Positions 12,351 to 23,508 of a stretch of DNA of 64,000 nt are shown one piece after another (position 1 is the stretch's first letter; each line of letters begins with the position of its first letter). The notes below the pieces were generated by a model that did not search any database, was not told the origin of the DNA, and saw only the letters and a list, made by a program, of their open reading frames with translations. The position numbers were made by a program, and so were the translations under genes. This DNA is from Boesenbergia rotunda (taxonomy: Eukaryota > Streptophyta > Magnoliopsida > Zingiberales > Zingiberaceae). Where the stretch lies: positions 142,118-206,117 of the forward strand of contig JAGFNQ010005219.1 of assembly GCA_024364735.1 (NCBI GenBank). Direction: 5' to 3'.

Positions 12351-14436
12351 TGTTGGACCTTGGATGGCTAGAGAGGGGGGTGAATATAGTCAGACACAGA
12401 TATTTAGCGCTTATCGAATTTCTGCACTTCAAACGTTAGTAGCACAGCGGAAGCTAAAAGAAAAACAGAGTATGCAGAAATGAAAACGCTAAGCTAAGAG
12501 CAAACACAAGAACGCTAACAAGAGGATTTACAAGGTTCGGGGATAACTGGCCCCTACTCTCGTCGGCAGATCAAGCCTCGGTAACACCGGATAAAATGCA
12601 ACCTCCTTCTCGGTGGAGTAACCTCTCCACAGCGTTTCAACAAGGATAAATGTTTAAGCACAATGAAACACAAGAAAGATCTTACATAGCACTTAGGACA
12701 GCAAGAACTCAGACAAACTTCTCCCGAGATCCACTCAGCGCAGGTCTCACGCAAGAATCCCCTTCTTCGTGTCTTCTCGCTGATGGACTCACCAAGCTTT
12801 CTGACTCTTCTTCCCAATGCTCAAGTAACAGATGGTTGCTTCAAAGGATTGCAGTTGCTTGCTCAATGATGGAACAACGGATTGCACAAGCAAAGTATGG
12901 AGAACTGATCGTGCGTATGCAGTATTGCTGTCGAAGTAAGTCTTGTAGAGACTTGTTCGCCCAAGCACTTAAGTCTCTTCCACTCAGCTCCAGGTCACCA
13001 CCTCACTGCAGCCTCCAGCTACTCACCTGCAACACTCAGCTACCACTGAACTCTTCCTGGACTCCCTGAGCTTCCCTCAGCCAAGCTCCAGTCAGCAGCT
13101 CTAATCCGCAGCTCCAGCCGTTGCAACCTGAGATGGCAAATGGACAAACCTGCTCCAAGGAAAGACCTCCTTTGACTCTCCTTGAGTGTTTGAATCTATC
13201 CCTGTCACCTACAGCTTAATCAGACCATTAGAATAGCATATCAAGCAGAAAATCAAGTATCAGAGATCAAGCACAGAGAATCAGATACGTTCAGACGCGA
13301 TCAGAGCGCCTGATAATCTAATTTGAATTAAAGTGATCGGTCACCGGACCGATCAGGACTATCCCAGACTGATCAGGCTCCAACCTGATCGATCCACAAT
13401 GAGAAACTTGGGATCACAAGCTCGTATGATCGGTCACCCTGACCGGTCAGCAGATCGTTCACCAAACCGATCCGGAAGTCAACCTGCCACAATCCCGCAC
13501 GGAATCCACTAGCTGATCGGTCACCAGACCGATCAGGCTGCTCCCAGACCGATCAAGCTCCAACCTGATCGGCCAGGGTGAGAAACATCGCGACAGTTGA
13601 TCATTCAATCCGATCGGTCACGATTTCTCCCTGATCGGTCACCAGACCGATCAGGAGCCGATCAGTAGGTTTGCCAAAAACCTACTGGATGCTCCCTGAT
13701 CGGTCACCGGACCGATCAGGAGCAGATCAGCAGGGGAACTCAACCCACTTGTGAGCTCCCTGATCAATCACCAGACCGATCAGGAGCTGTACAGTGAGTG
13801 AAACGTATACTCCCTGATCGATCACCAGATCGGTCAGTCATCCCTGGATCGGTCACCAGATCGATCCACAAAGGAGTATCGTGCCAACCTCCCTGATTGA
13901 TCACCAAACCGATCCAGGGGCTCCAACCTAGCCCTCCAAGCTAGGGTTTCATCCAACTTAGCCCTCCAAGCTAGGACCTGACCCTCCAAGCTAGGATTTT
14001 TCACCTAACCCTCCAAGTTGGGACTTTTCACCTAACCCTCTAAGTTAGGACTTTTCACCTAGCCCTCCAAGATAGGACTTTTCACCCAACCTTCCAAGTT
14101 AGGACTTTTCCACACCTAGCCCTCCAAGCTAGGATTTTTCACCTAACCCTCCAAGTTGGGACTTTTCACCTAACCCTCCAAGTTAGGACTTTTCACCTAG
14201 CCCTTCAAGCTAGGACTTTTCACCCAACCTTCCGAGTTAGGACTTTTCCACACCTAGCCCTCCAAGCTAGGATTTTTCACACCTAACCCTCCAAGTTAGG
14301 ATTTCATCAAACCTAGTCCCACTAGGTATGGCTAGTCCACGACCAGGACTTAAACCCAATCATAATCAAAATCATCAATCTAAACTAAAATCGATGTCAA
14401 CACCAAAACAACAATCAGGGTCAGACTGCATCAACA
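12351..14436 (-). repeat. C 5' LTR with two hairpin arrays
   Basis: LTR of 2086 bp with ends TGTTGATGCA ... GGTCCAACA on the minus strand. It contains an array of palindromes with arms CTGATCGGTC/GACCGATCAG (about 13330-13925; one perfect copy at 13631-13654). An array of about 26-bp units follows (about 13930-14310), with stem pairs CCTAGC/GCTAGG or CCTAAC/GTTAGG around a CCTCCAA loop. Compared with the C 3' LTR it lacks about 38 bp near 12566. Confidence 0.92.
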
Positions 14437-15094
14437 GGGGGCGCCCAAGCCAAAGAGTAAAAGTTGTAGTTTCGTGAAGTAAGCAGAATAGGCTTCCAGT
14501 TAGGTGCCCGGGATGACACGGGCACCCAAGGTGAAAGATGTATTTGCTGTTTCGAGGTTGAAACATAGATAAGCCTTCACTCAGGCACCTGGGAGGTCCG
14601 GGGTGTATCGACCCGGAAAATTCTCTTAATATTTTCTTAAAATATTAAGCATGTTTAAATAATTTTCCAAGGGACCTAGAAATATTAAGGAGAACTTTGG
14701 CCTAGAAAATCCATGTTTTCTCATTTAAATTGAGAAAACTAAGTACTAATGGGCTTTATGTGGGCTTTTTAGTACCATGATTATAGGTGGATTTCGGTAA
14801 TAATTAGTATAAATATAAATAGGATTTAATTAGGCATATTAGCATGATTATGGGTAAGTCTTAGCCTAATTTTTCTATTTTAATGGAGAAATTAGGTACT
14901 AATGAGCTTTAAATGGGCTCCAAAAATGGGTATTAATTAGGTAAAATTAATATAATTAGGTAAAATTAATATAAATATAAAAGAATTTTATTTAGGAATA
15001 TTAGCATAATTATGGGTGATTTTAGGGGGATTTTCGGAATTTAGGAAATAAAAATAATAAAATAAATGAAATAAAAATAAAATAAAAATAAAGG

Positions 15095-15170
15095 TGCATG
15101 AGCCAAGGATTGAACCTTGGACCTCTTGTACAACCATGTAAGCCTTAACCAACTCACCTAGCAAGGGATT
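15095..15170 (-). other. tRNA-like segment inside G1
   Basis: The minus strand contains TAGGTGAGTTGG, resembling a pol III A box, and about 33 bases later GGTTCAATCC, matching the B-box consensus, within a CCAAG/CTTGG stem. No convincing anticodon arm or full acceptor stem can be folded by eye. A tRNA-derived or SINE-derived remnant is likelier than a working tRNA gene. Confidence 0.35.
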
Positions 15171-15251
15171 TCTATGAGGAAATGAAGTGGATATAGGTTA
15201 AGATTAAGAAGAAGATGAAGAGTCATGGAGACATTTACCTCTTTAATGGAT

Positions 15252-15260
15252 GATAAATAG
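15252..15260 (+). promoter_or_regulatory. TATA-like box of G1
   Basis: GATAAATAG, followed by a CT-rich initiator-like stretch (TTTCTTTCTCTCTTCC) about 25 bases downstream. The layout is the same as at 33724 in G2. Confidence 0.45.
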
Positions 15261-15599
15261 GGGGGTTTGGGAGTTTCTTTCTCTCTTCCTTCAATTGCAT
15301 TTCCTCCTCTCTTCCTCCCTCATTCTAGCCGACCACTCTTAGAGGGTTTTCCCCTTGGAAAAACTCCACATCTCTAAGATCTAGGTTCCTTCCAAGACAA
15401 CAAGGGCAAGGAGGGATCAAGGGTCAAGAGTTCTACAAGTTCTTTCTCTTTTAAGGTCTAAAAATCAAGAAATCCCAAAGTAAGACTCCCTCACCTGTGG
15501 TATAATAGTTCCTTATGTTTTTCATGATTTTTAGTATGATATAGAGGTTGGTTTTTGGATTTGATGTTGAAAGGAAAGAAAACCAAGAACCTTATGCTT

Positions 15600-16360
15600 A
15601 AGGGTTTCGGCCACCATGATTTTAAGATCTATAATTATGCTAAAAATCTGTATAATGCTATGTACTGTTCCCTTATGATGTTTAGAGGTTAAGTATAATT
15701 TTTGGGAATTTTTGGAGTACCCTAGGACACCCTAGGGTTTCGGCCAACATGAAAGAAACAAAGTAAGCACCCTAGGATACCCTAGGGTTTCGGCCACAAT
15801 GTTTAAGGGTCCTTAATCTAAAAATCTCCAAAATGTTGTTTAATGTTTTCTCAGGATGTTTAGTTGTTAAATACAATTTTTGAGAATTTTTGGGGTACCC
15901 TAGAGGCCCTATATGTTTCGGCCAACCCCAAGGACCCAAGGGTTAGGGTTGAGTCTTTAACTTCAAGCATATGTTTTATGTGTTGCCATGATATAAGGGT
16001 GATGGAAGGTGATTATGTGAATTTTCACATGGCCTTGGGACTCTACAAGTTTCGGCCAAAAAGGGTTAATGGGGTAAAAGTTAAGATTTATTTCAAGTAA
16101 GGGCTCCAATGGCTCTATGGTAAGATGTGATTAGTGTTTCATGAATTATTGGGGATTTTAATGGAATTTTTCCATACTCCCCATGGCCTTATAAGTTTCG
16201 GCCAGCCCTAGGAATGTGGCCTAAAGGTTAGGGTTAACCCTAATCATGGGCTCCAATGACTTCCTATGGTCTCCTAAATGATGTATGGTTGTTCCTTTAC
16301 CTTATGCTATGTTACATGTTTATGGAATTGATGGAACTCCACCTTAGAAGTTTCGGCCAA
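15600..16360 (+). repeat. Dispersed GTTTCGGCCA motif in G1
   Basis: The octamer TTTCGGCC recurs seven times at irregular spacing (for example near 15604, 15735, 15788, 15917, 16050, 16196, 16353), usually after CCCTAGG or an AAG/TAAG stretch. The function is unknown. It lies inside the candidate LTR intron. Confidence 0.7.
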
Positions 16361-16699
16361 GCCTTGAATCTAGGGTTTGGGGTGGAGTTAGGGTTCAAAG
16401 AATGATGGTTCATGGTTACCATAAAGTATCTATATGTATAGGATCAAGCATGTGGTAGAAATCATGTTAACTATAACCCTAAGGTTTAAGCACCATGTTT
16501 ATGTTTCATGTTTAGGTTATGATTGGATGACATGCTTAATAGGGTTATTATGAATGTTAATGTTGTAGGCCATGTATTGGAATGGTAGGTAGAATGTTAT
16601 GGAAATCCTACCTATGTATGTTTATGTGATGTAGGGAACCATGCTAAGTTATATGCTCACGTTATGTTAAGAACCATGTTAAGTTATTGTGTATGTTCA

Positions 16700-17180
16700 T
16701 GATATGAATGATGTCATGATAAGTATGATAGATTTATGTTCATGATATGAATGATATGCCATGTTTTATGAATAATATGCATGTATGCCATGTCTTATGA
16801 ATGATACGTATGTATGCCATATTTTATGAATAAGATGTATGTATGCCATGTCTTATGAATGATATGTATATATGCCATGTTTTATGAATAAGATGTATGT
16901 ATGCCATGTCTTATGAATGAGGTTAAAGTACATGCCTTTAAGGCATAACGATGATGTTAAGTATGATGAATGAATGATGATGAATGACAAGTATGATGAA
17001 TGAAAGATGATGCTTATGTCTTTAAGGCATAAGTATGCTAAACGGCACGGTCGATGGTCGACGGTACGACGGTCAAGAGGACCGGTAAATGGGCCGATAG
17101 ACGGGCCGAGCCGTAACAAGTTATGCTATGTTAAAGATGCCATCAATGTCTTATGAATGATGAAACATGAAAAGTATTTT
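16700..17180 (+). repeat. Tandem ATGCCATGT(C/T)TTATGAAT repeats in G1
   Basis: Imperfect units of about 35 bp built from GAATGATATGTATG and ATGCCATGTCTTATGAAT. The best-preserved units lie at 16755-16920, with decayed ones on either side. A second tract of about 48-bp units (TTATGCCATG...GTTTATGTTT) spans 17640-17810. Noncoding. Confidence 0.7.
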
Positions 17181-18425
17181 ACTTTATGTATGGGCTTATA
17201 CCGGACCGAAGTATGGGTCCAAGGGATGGGCACCTTAAGAACGCCCCGGTTTTGGACTACCGAAGTTGTCCACGGTTCTGGCACTACCGAAGCTGTGCAA
17301 CAGGGATGGGCACCTTAAGAACGCCTCGGTTCGGGGACTACCGACTATGCTGTCCTTACCCTAGTAGGTCGGGGCTCGCAACCTCGGACTTGCTAGGGAT
17401 GCGCACTATGATGTATGTATGTGGTACAAGCCGGGGACCCCAAATGATGTTATGATGATTTTGTTTAAGCATTTAAAAGTATGTTTTTAAAAGTTAAGCA
17501 TCCTTATGTATATGCATTTCACTCATGCATCCATTCATGTTATGCATTATGCTATGTGATAAGATTTTATGCTTACGTTCATGTTAAGAAGTATGCATGA
17601 GAATGAATGAACTATGACATGATTATGTTAAGAAGATGTTCATATGATATGATAGGTATTATGCCATGTATTATGCCATGCTTAGAATGTTCACTAGGTT
17701 TATGTTTATGCCATGTATTATGTCATGCTTAGAATGTTTACTATGTTTATGTTTATGCCATGTATCATGCCATGTTTAGAATGTTTACTATGTTTATGTT
17801 CATGCCATGCTATGTATACGATAAGTGATGTAAGATGTTATGTTCGAAAGAGCACCAAGTATGTTAATGTTTCAGGTGCTTATTATGAGATGATGAAAGA
17901 TGAATGGTTTTTGTGAGTAGGAAAGAGTCTTACTAAGCCTGTGTGCTTATAGTCTTATTTCCTTATACCGCAGATCATGCAAGGGGACAATGATGGAAGC
18001 AGCAGGAGGGCAAGAACGCATGTGTGTAGTAGTGACTTGGCCCAGGAAACTATATGTTTATTGTTTATGCTAGAACTTCACCTCGGTTACTTATATGTTT
18101 GAATAATGACTTCTGGAACCTTATGTTATGATGTTACGTATGACATGATATGATGCTTAAGTTCAAAGTTAATATGCTAAGGTTCCCATGTCATTAAATT
18201 AAGAATGGTAATAGGGCATGTATAAGTTAAAGTTATTCCGCTGCCTTATGATGTCTACATGCCCTAAGCATGTTAACGTAACGCCGCTTATGAAAAAAAA
18301 AAAGCAGGCGTTACACGGGGCACCCTGGTCAGAGGTTTTATCAGCCGCGGCGAGGTTGGCGCGTGGATAAGGTTTGACCGAATTCATGGGGGCGCCCCCA
18401 GCGTATCAGGCGCCCGTATGAAGCC

Positions 18426-18434
18426 TATATAAGG
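18426..18434 (+). promoter_or_regulatory. TATA box in the left D LTR half
   Basis: TATATAAGG followed by GGCTTCGACC. The equivalent site in the right D LTR (30838-30842 and 54722-54726) is the exact target of the element B insertion. Confidence 0.6.
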
Positions 18435-18943
18435 GGCTTCGACCCCTCTACTTCAAACACAATTGCCAAGTGCTATTCTGATCATTCTGACCGATGACAA
18501 CGCGCTAAAGACGAGGTTCTACGATCGGGAGGCTCCGGAGGGAAGTGCGCGGCACTTCGGAGGTCCAGATCGGCCGAGCGTCAGACTTTGTTTTGTTCGG
18601 TTTGCTTTTATTTAATTCCGCACTTAATTTTCAATATTTTTGCTTGCAACTATCAACTGTAAGACGGGTTTTCTCCGCCTCCGAAAATTCCGGAAAAGAG
18701 ACCAATAGTGGACTCACGCCGAGTACATAGGTCTTGGACGTATTGACCCTGGGGGCTCGGGAACCAAGTAAATAAATCCCCGCGTGTCTGTCTTGCTTTT
18801 ATTTTTTTGTATTTACTTTTCCGCTGTGCTACTAACGCTCTAAGTCTAGAACGATCCATGTTTTTCTATGAAATTTCCGTGAGAGATTTTTACAGTCGAT
18901 ATTCACCTCACCCCCCCCCTCTATCGACGGCACCGATCCTACA

Positions 18944-19838
18944 GATTTGACTGGTATCTGCTCGTCATGCTCAAAGCATACGAGACATCTAGACGAGTAC
19001 AAAGCATGGCGTACATGATAGACCCTATAGCAGATGCATAAGGGATCTGATCCATACGGTCTCTCTCCTCCTTAGAAGAGGGACATTGAGTCTTCGAAAG
19101 ACTCACACCATATGACATCGACAGAAATCCCTTCTTGGAATTCTGCATGGCAAAACGATTAAGCACCTTGTCAATATATGCACTTTGACTTAATTCAAGC
19201 AATTTCTTAGATCTATCTCTATAGATCTTGATGCCTAGGATATAGGCTGCTTCACCTAAGTCTTTCATTGAGAAACAATTCCCTAGCCACGTCTTCACAG
19301 ACTGTAGTGAAGGGATATCATTCCCAATGAGGAGTATGTCATCTACATACAAGATCAGGAAGACAACTGTGCTCCCACTAACCCTCTTGTAGACACAGGG
19401 TTCATCTTCATTCTTGATGAAACCAAATGCATTGACTGCATCATCGAATCGAAGATTCCAGCTTTGAGAAGCTTGCTTTAGCCCATAAATGGACCTTTGC
19501 AATTTACATACTTTTCCAGCATGCTCTGGATCTATAAAACCCTCAGGTTGTGTCATGTACACATCCTCGAGTAAATTCCCATTTAGGAATGCGGTTTTGA
19601 CATCCATCTGCCAGATCTCGTAGTCATGATAAGCTGCAATTGCAAGCATGATATGAATAGACTTAAGCATCGTCACTGGTGAAAAGGTTTCATCATATTC
19701 AATACCATGAATTTGTTTGAAACCTTTAGCTACCAATTGCCCTTTATAGGTATGCATGCGTCCATCCATGTCAGTCTTTCTTCTAAAAACCCACTTACAC
19801 CCAATGGGTTTAATCCCCTCAGGTGGATCAACCAAAGT
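18944..19838 (-). pseudogene. A3 reverse transcriptase (interrupted by D)
   Basis: Open frame of about 298 codons (19835-18939) covering copia reverse transcriptase: KWVFRRK, GQLVAKGF, MDVKTAFLNG, YGLKQASQSW and the catalytic YVDD (19338-19349). It also includes the thumb and the start of the connection to RNase H (SYALSMTSRYQSN). The last codons run into D and end at once. This is the best-preserved A-family RT core in the window, with no internal stop. It is separated from the integrase frame by a stop or frameshift at 19836-19840, so it is a relic even before D. Confidence 0.9.
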
Positions 19839-20768
19839 CTATACTTGGTTAGTGTACATGGATTCCATTTCGGATCGCATGGCCTCTAGCCATTTCTCAG
19901 AATCTGGGCTCATCACAGCTTCTTGATAGGATGTAGGCTCATTCAACTCAATAAGCGTAACGTCATTATGGTCAGACAAGAGAAATGAGTATCTCTCAGG
20001 CTGACGACGTATCCTGTCAGATCTGTGAAGAGGTTGGTCTACTTGAACAGCTTGTTGTTCCACAACTTCTTGTGAAACAATCTCATGATCCACAACATCT
20101 TGTGGTGCCTGTTTAATGTCCATTAAGGCCTCAGTACTATCTACATCTTGAACTTCTTCAAGATGGATTTTACTCCCACTAGTTCTTCTAGAAATAAACT
20201 TCTTTTCTAGAAAAACACCATTTCTAGCGACAAACACTTTGCCTTGTGTGGGATTGTAAAAGTAATATCCCTTCGTTTCCTTGGGATATCCTATAAAATA
20301 GCACTTATCAGATTTGGGTCCTAGTTTATCTGAGACTTGACGTTGAACGTAAGCCTCACAACCCCAAATCTTCATAAAAGACATCGTGGGACTCTTCCCA
20401 GTTCATATCGTATATGATGTCTTTGTGACGGCCTTTGATGGAACTCGGTTAAGTGTGAAAAGAGCCGTCTCTAGAGAGAATCCCCAAAAGGAAGTAGGAA
20501 GGTCTGCTTGACTCATCATCGATTATACTATATCTAATAGAGTACGATTTCTCTGCTCGGACACACCATTCCATTGTGGTGTTCCAGGTGGAGTGAGTTG
20601 GGATATGATCCCACACTCTGCTAGATGGTCACGAAACTCTTGGCTAAGGTATTCACTACCTCGATCTGATCGAAACATCTTAATACTCTTGCCGAGTTGG
20701 TTTTGTACTTCACTTTTGAATTCTTTGAACTTTTCAAAGGATTTCGACTTGTGTTTCATGAGATACAC
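19839..20768 (-). pseudogene. A3 integrase
   Basis: Two frames. One (20768-20523) covers part of the catalytic core (FRSDRGSEYLS, then TPPGTPQWNGVSEQRNR, which holds the third-residue region). The other (20384-19839) covers the integrase C-terminus (IWGCEAYV, KCYFIGYP) and the linker toward RT. The gap 20385-20522 contains shifts and stops. Key residues of the D,D,E triad are partly visible, but the first Asp region (about 20780-20850) lies in another frame. Inactive. Confidence 0.85.
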
Positions 20769-20782
20769 ATAGCCGTATCTAC

Positions 20783-22333
20783 TTACATCATCAGTGAAAG
20801 TGATGAAGTACTGATAGCCTCCTCTAGCTGTGACATTGAAAGGTCCACATACATTGTATGTATGAGTCCTAACAAGTCTGTCACTCTTTCTCCGTGTCCA
20901 CTAACTAGAGTCTTGGTCATCTTGCCTAGAAGACAAGATTCACATGTCTCATATGATTCAAAATCAAATGAGTCCAGTAATCCATCCTTATGGAGTTGGG
21001 ATATACGACTCTCATTTATATGTCCCAAGCGACAATGCCAGAGATACGTTTGGTTCACATCATTGGATTTGAACCGTTCGGTATTTATGTTATAGATTGG
21101 GTTTTCTGGGTATAGAACATAGAGTCCATTCACAAGTGGTGCATTACAATAGAATATGTCATTTAACATTATGGAACAACATTTGTCCTTTATGATAAAT
21201 GAAAAGCCTTTCTTGTCCAAACAAGACACTGAAATTATGTTCTTAGTCAATGCAGGTACATAAAAGCACTCCTCTAGTTCTAAGATAAGCCCAGTGGGCA
21301 AAGACAAGGAATAAGTTCCTACAGCTATGGCAGCAACTCTTGCTCCATTGCCTACTCGTAGGTCCACTTCGCTCTTCGTCAATGATCTAGCTCTTTGAAG
21401 GCCCTACACATTAGTACAAATGTGAGACACGCATCCGGTATCTAATACCCAAAAAGAAGAGATAGATAGATTGACTTCTATAACAAAAATACCTGAGGCG
21501 GAAGTCTCACTTCTTTTCTTCTTTACTTCCTCCAGGTAATGTTTGCAGTTCCTCTTCCAATGTCTGGTCTCACCATAGTGGAAGCAGGTCCCTTCCTTAG
21601 GCACCTTAACTTTAGCCTTGGATGTAGCAGAGTTGGCCTTGCCTTTGGCTTGGGTCTTACCCTTGCCTTTAGGCTTCCATTTGCCTTTGCCCTTTTGTAC
21701 CATCAGTACATTACTGGTTTTGGTTTTCTTGAGATTAGGTTCAGCAATTCTTAACATGCCGAGCATCTCAGGCAAAGGCTTGTCAATTTCATTCATGTTG
21801 TAGTTCATGACAAATTGATTATACCCCTTCGGCAACGATTGCAGGATAAGGTCTGTTGCCAATTCTTGGCCCAGTGGAAATCCTAGTCTTTCAAGGTTCT
21901 CGACATACCTAATCATCTTGAGTATGTGAGTTCCTACAGGAGTTCCTTCTTGCATCTTGCATCCAAATAGGGCTTTAGGCACCTCAAACTGCTCGTGCCT
22001 AGCTTGCCCTTGATAAAGTTGCTTTAGATGCTCAACCATCTCATGTGCATTCATGTTCTCATGTTGCTTCTGAAGCTCAGAGTTCATGGTGGCAAGCATA
22101 AGGCATGATACATCAAGTGCATCATCCTGATGCTTCTTGTAAGCATCCTTTTCGGCACGGGTAGCGGTAGCGGCGGGTGCTTCTGGAAGAGATTGCTCTA
22201 GGACGTACAGTTTTCGTTCTTATTTGAGGACTATCCTTAAGTTTCTGTACCAGTCCAGGAAATTAGCTCCGTTGAGCTTGTCCTTCTCAAGGACGGATCG
22301 CAGAGAGAGAGTATTTGACATGTTAGATGACAT
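20783..22333 (-). pseudogene. A3 gag, protease and pre-integrase domain
   Basis: Gag starts with ATG at 22333-22331 (MSSNMSNTLSLRSVL). A nonsense codon lies at 22222-22220. The frame is open again at 22099-21404, with gag core (LATDLILQSLPKGYNQFV), a Lys/Gly-rich basic stretch and a zinc knuckle reading CFHYGETRHWKRNC, in which the second Cys is Tyr. The protease motif WVLDTGCVSH follows. After a stop near 21405, another frame (21382-20783) carries the protease body and HHCC pre-integrase domain (LWHCRLGHI ... CESCLLGK). The Cys-to-Tyr change would weaken zinc and RNA binding. Confidence 0.87.
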
Positions 22334-23507
22334 GGTGATCTACAACAGTAAAATTATGTAGAAATAAGTATAATATCTAATTCATTTAATTAGGCCTTTA
22401 ATTAAATGATGCTCCCACTGAATCGTAGAGCTTTGGTTGGGGCTAGTCATGGATGTAGGCAAACTCAATTTACCAACACTACTAGCTCCAAACCAAATAG
22501 CAATCATTATTCATGTGGGACAAGATCCATATTATACTTCATCTTGAGTTAGCTTTGGCTAATCGCCCAAGACTTGGTATAATTAGGTAGAAAACATTTT
22601 ACCAATTACATCTCATGCAACTCTTTGAAACAAAGGGTCAAGATCCACATTACACATCATCTTGAGTTAGCTTTGGCTAATCGCCCAAGACATGGAATAA
22701 TTGTTCTCTTACCCAATTTTCCCAACTTTTGGGATATGCCTCCAAGTTTCTCAATCTAATTGAGGGGACTTAGTTAAGTCTCGCCCAAAGTTTGATAGTG
22801 GGACATCACAATTGTCCTCTCGCACTCTACCAAGATAAAATGCGTTGCTTTGTTTTGGCAAACCTAACAATAAATGATCGAGGTAGTTTATGAGTACCAA
22901 ACTTTGGTAGGCATATTGAGTTGACTTAATTAAGATAAACATCTAAGCATGCATCACATACACACACATAGCATATATCAACATATAAGCAAGAAAACGT
23001 GACATGGTTATGGCCCATATACTACGATCTTCTCAAGCCAATGAGAAGATCGATGGTCAACCTAGGGATAACATCTTCTCCAAGTGCATCCTTCGGTCAT
23101 CGTGTGTGGTCGGCATCCTTCTTGTAACTTCATTCTTCAATGGACACTCCACTGCTCCTTTTGTACATTACAATGTAGGAAAACTCGAGTTTTATTCGAG
23201 TCTAAATCTATTTATTACAACTAGGAAAAATAGAGACAAGGCATGACACGCAGGCCGTATTATGAATTACAACATGCACACACACACATACATCCAATCA
23301 CATTGGGGTTAAGGCCATAACCATGCACCATGTCATCAATCAATTACAATAGATTTAGGACATCAATTTTTATTATGATTGTAAAAATGCTCATGAGCCG
23401 AAACCATAGGTTATAAAATTTGTCGAGTACATTCGCATCATAGCACACTTTCATATTTCATATGATGATGCTATAGAGTTTTAGTTTGATCAACACAAAC
23501 TTTTGTA
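22334..23507 (-). other. A3 leader, truncated at the breakpoint
   Basis: Noncoding. It includes two copies of a hairpin TTAGC-TTTG-GCTAA (22549-22562 area and 22667-22680) inside a longer direct repeat (CATCTTGAG ... CGCCCAAGAC). The sequence ends at 23507, where a C LTR starts in mid-length. No primer site is present. Confidence 0.7.
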
Positions 23508-23508
23508 C
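23507..23508. other. Inferred inversion breakpoint
   Basis: To the left is A3 leader. To the right is C 3' LTR, beginning at the position equivalent to 13735 of the C 5' LTR, inside the palindrome array. There is no TG/CA end and no target duplication, so this is not an insertion edge. Confidence 0.75.

Larger units (their letters stand above)
7506..14436 (-). mobile_element. SIRE-like copia element C (5' LTR, gag, pol)
   Basis: Minus-strand copia element: 5' LTR 12351-14436, primer site 12337-12348, gag 12292-10601, pol 10597-7506. The 3' untranslated region and 3' LTR are not to the left, because A1 sits at 7505/7506. The sequence after the LTR, ggggg at 14437-14441, pairs with ccccc at 24932-24936 beside a second, truncated C LTR in opposite orientation. 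Together these are the two ends of one C insertion in the left LTR of D, separated by an inversion. The long gag, the DSGC..HMTGD protease and the long LTR suggest the SIRE/Maximus lineage. Confidence 0.88.
14604..18315 (+). mobile_element. G1, Ty3/gypsy-type solo LTR
   Basis: A 3712-bp unit with TG...CA ends (TGTATCGACC ... GGCGTTACA) and a 5-bp duplication cgggg on both sides; it has no internal domain, so it is a solo LTR. The GGCGTTACA end and the great length resemble plant Ty3/gypsy (Tekay/Del-like) LTRs, and the orientation is inferred from that end. It has a TATA-like box at 15252-15260 and an AG-rich donor and pyrimidine-rich acceptor that could bound an intron (15480-17973). It also holds a tRNA-like segment (about 15095-15170), a dispersed TTTCGGCC motif and two tandem repeat tracts. 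No coding content. Confidence 0.88.
14437..18943 (-). repeat. Left D LTR, first half (inverted), interrupted by G1
   Basis: On the minus strand, 18943 to 14437 reads as the first half of the D LTR (TGTAGGATCGG ... GGGCGCCCCC). It matches 30330-30842 plus the start of 54722-55804. Its missing second half is at 24932-25739 in the opposite orientation. Summed and corrected for target duplications, the two halves give 1593 bp, against 1591 bp for the right D LTR. G1 (14604-18315) splits it with the target duplication cgggg (14599-14603 and 18316-18320). The TATA box is intact at 18426-18434. Confidence 0.9.
18944..23507 (-). mobile_element. Copia element A3, 5' two-thirds
   Basis: Minus-strand copia element holding part of the leader, gag, protease, integrase and most of reverse transcriptase. 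It stops at 18943/18944, where the D LTR begins. The polyprotein continues, after D, on the plus strand at 55805: codons ending SRYQSN here join codons for HWTAIMNILKYLRRTKE there. D carries the target duplication aaatc/agatc (one mismatch). The right limit at 23507 is an abrupt switch into a C LTR with no duplication, interpreted as an inversion breakpoint. The 5' LTR and primer site of A3 are therefore outside the window. Confidence 0.85.

Noticed and set aside
12554..13069. ORFs of 87 and 139 codons; the same sequences recur at 24173-24594
   Set aside because: They lie within C LTRs, are overlapping frames on opposite strands, and differ between the two LTR copies. No domain is recognisable.
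14604..18315. G1 as a complete element with internal domain
   Set aside because: There is no repeat of its own ends inside, no primer site, no polypurine tract and no coding domain. A single TG...CA unit with one target duplication is a solo LTR.
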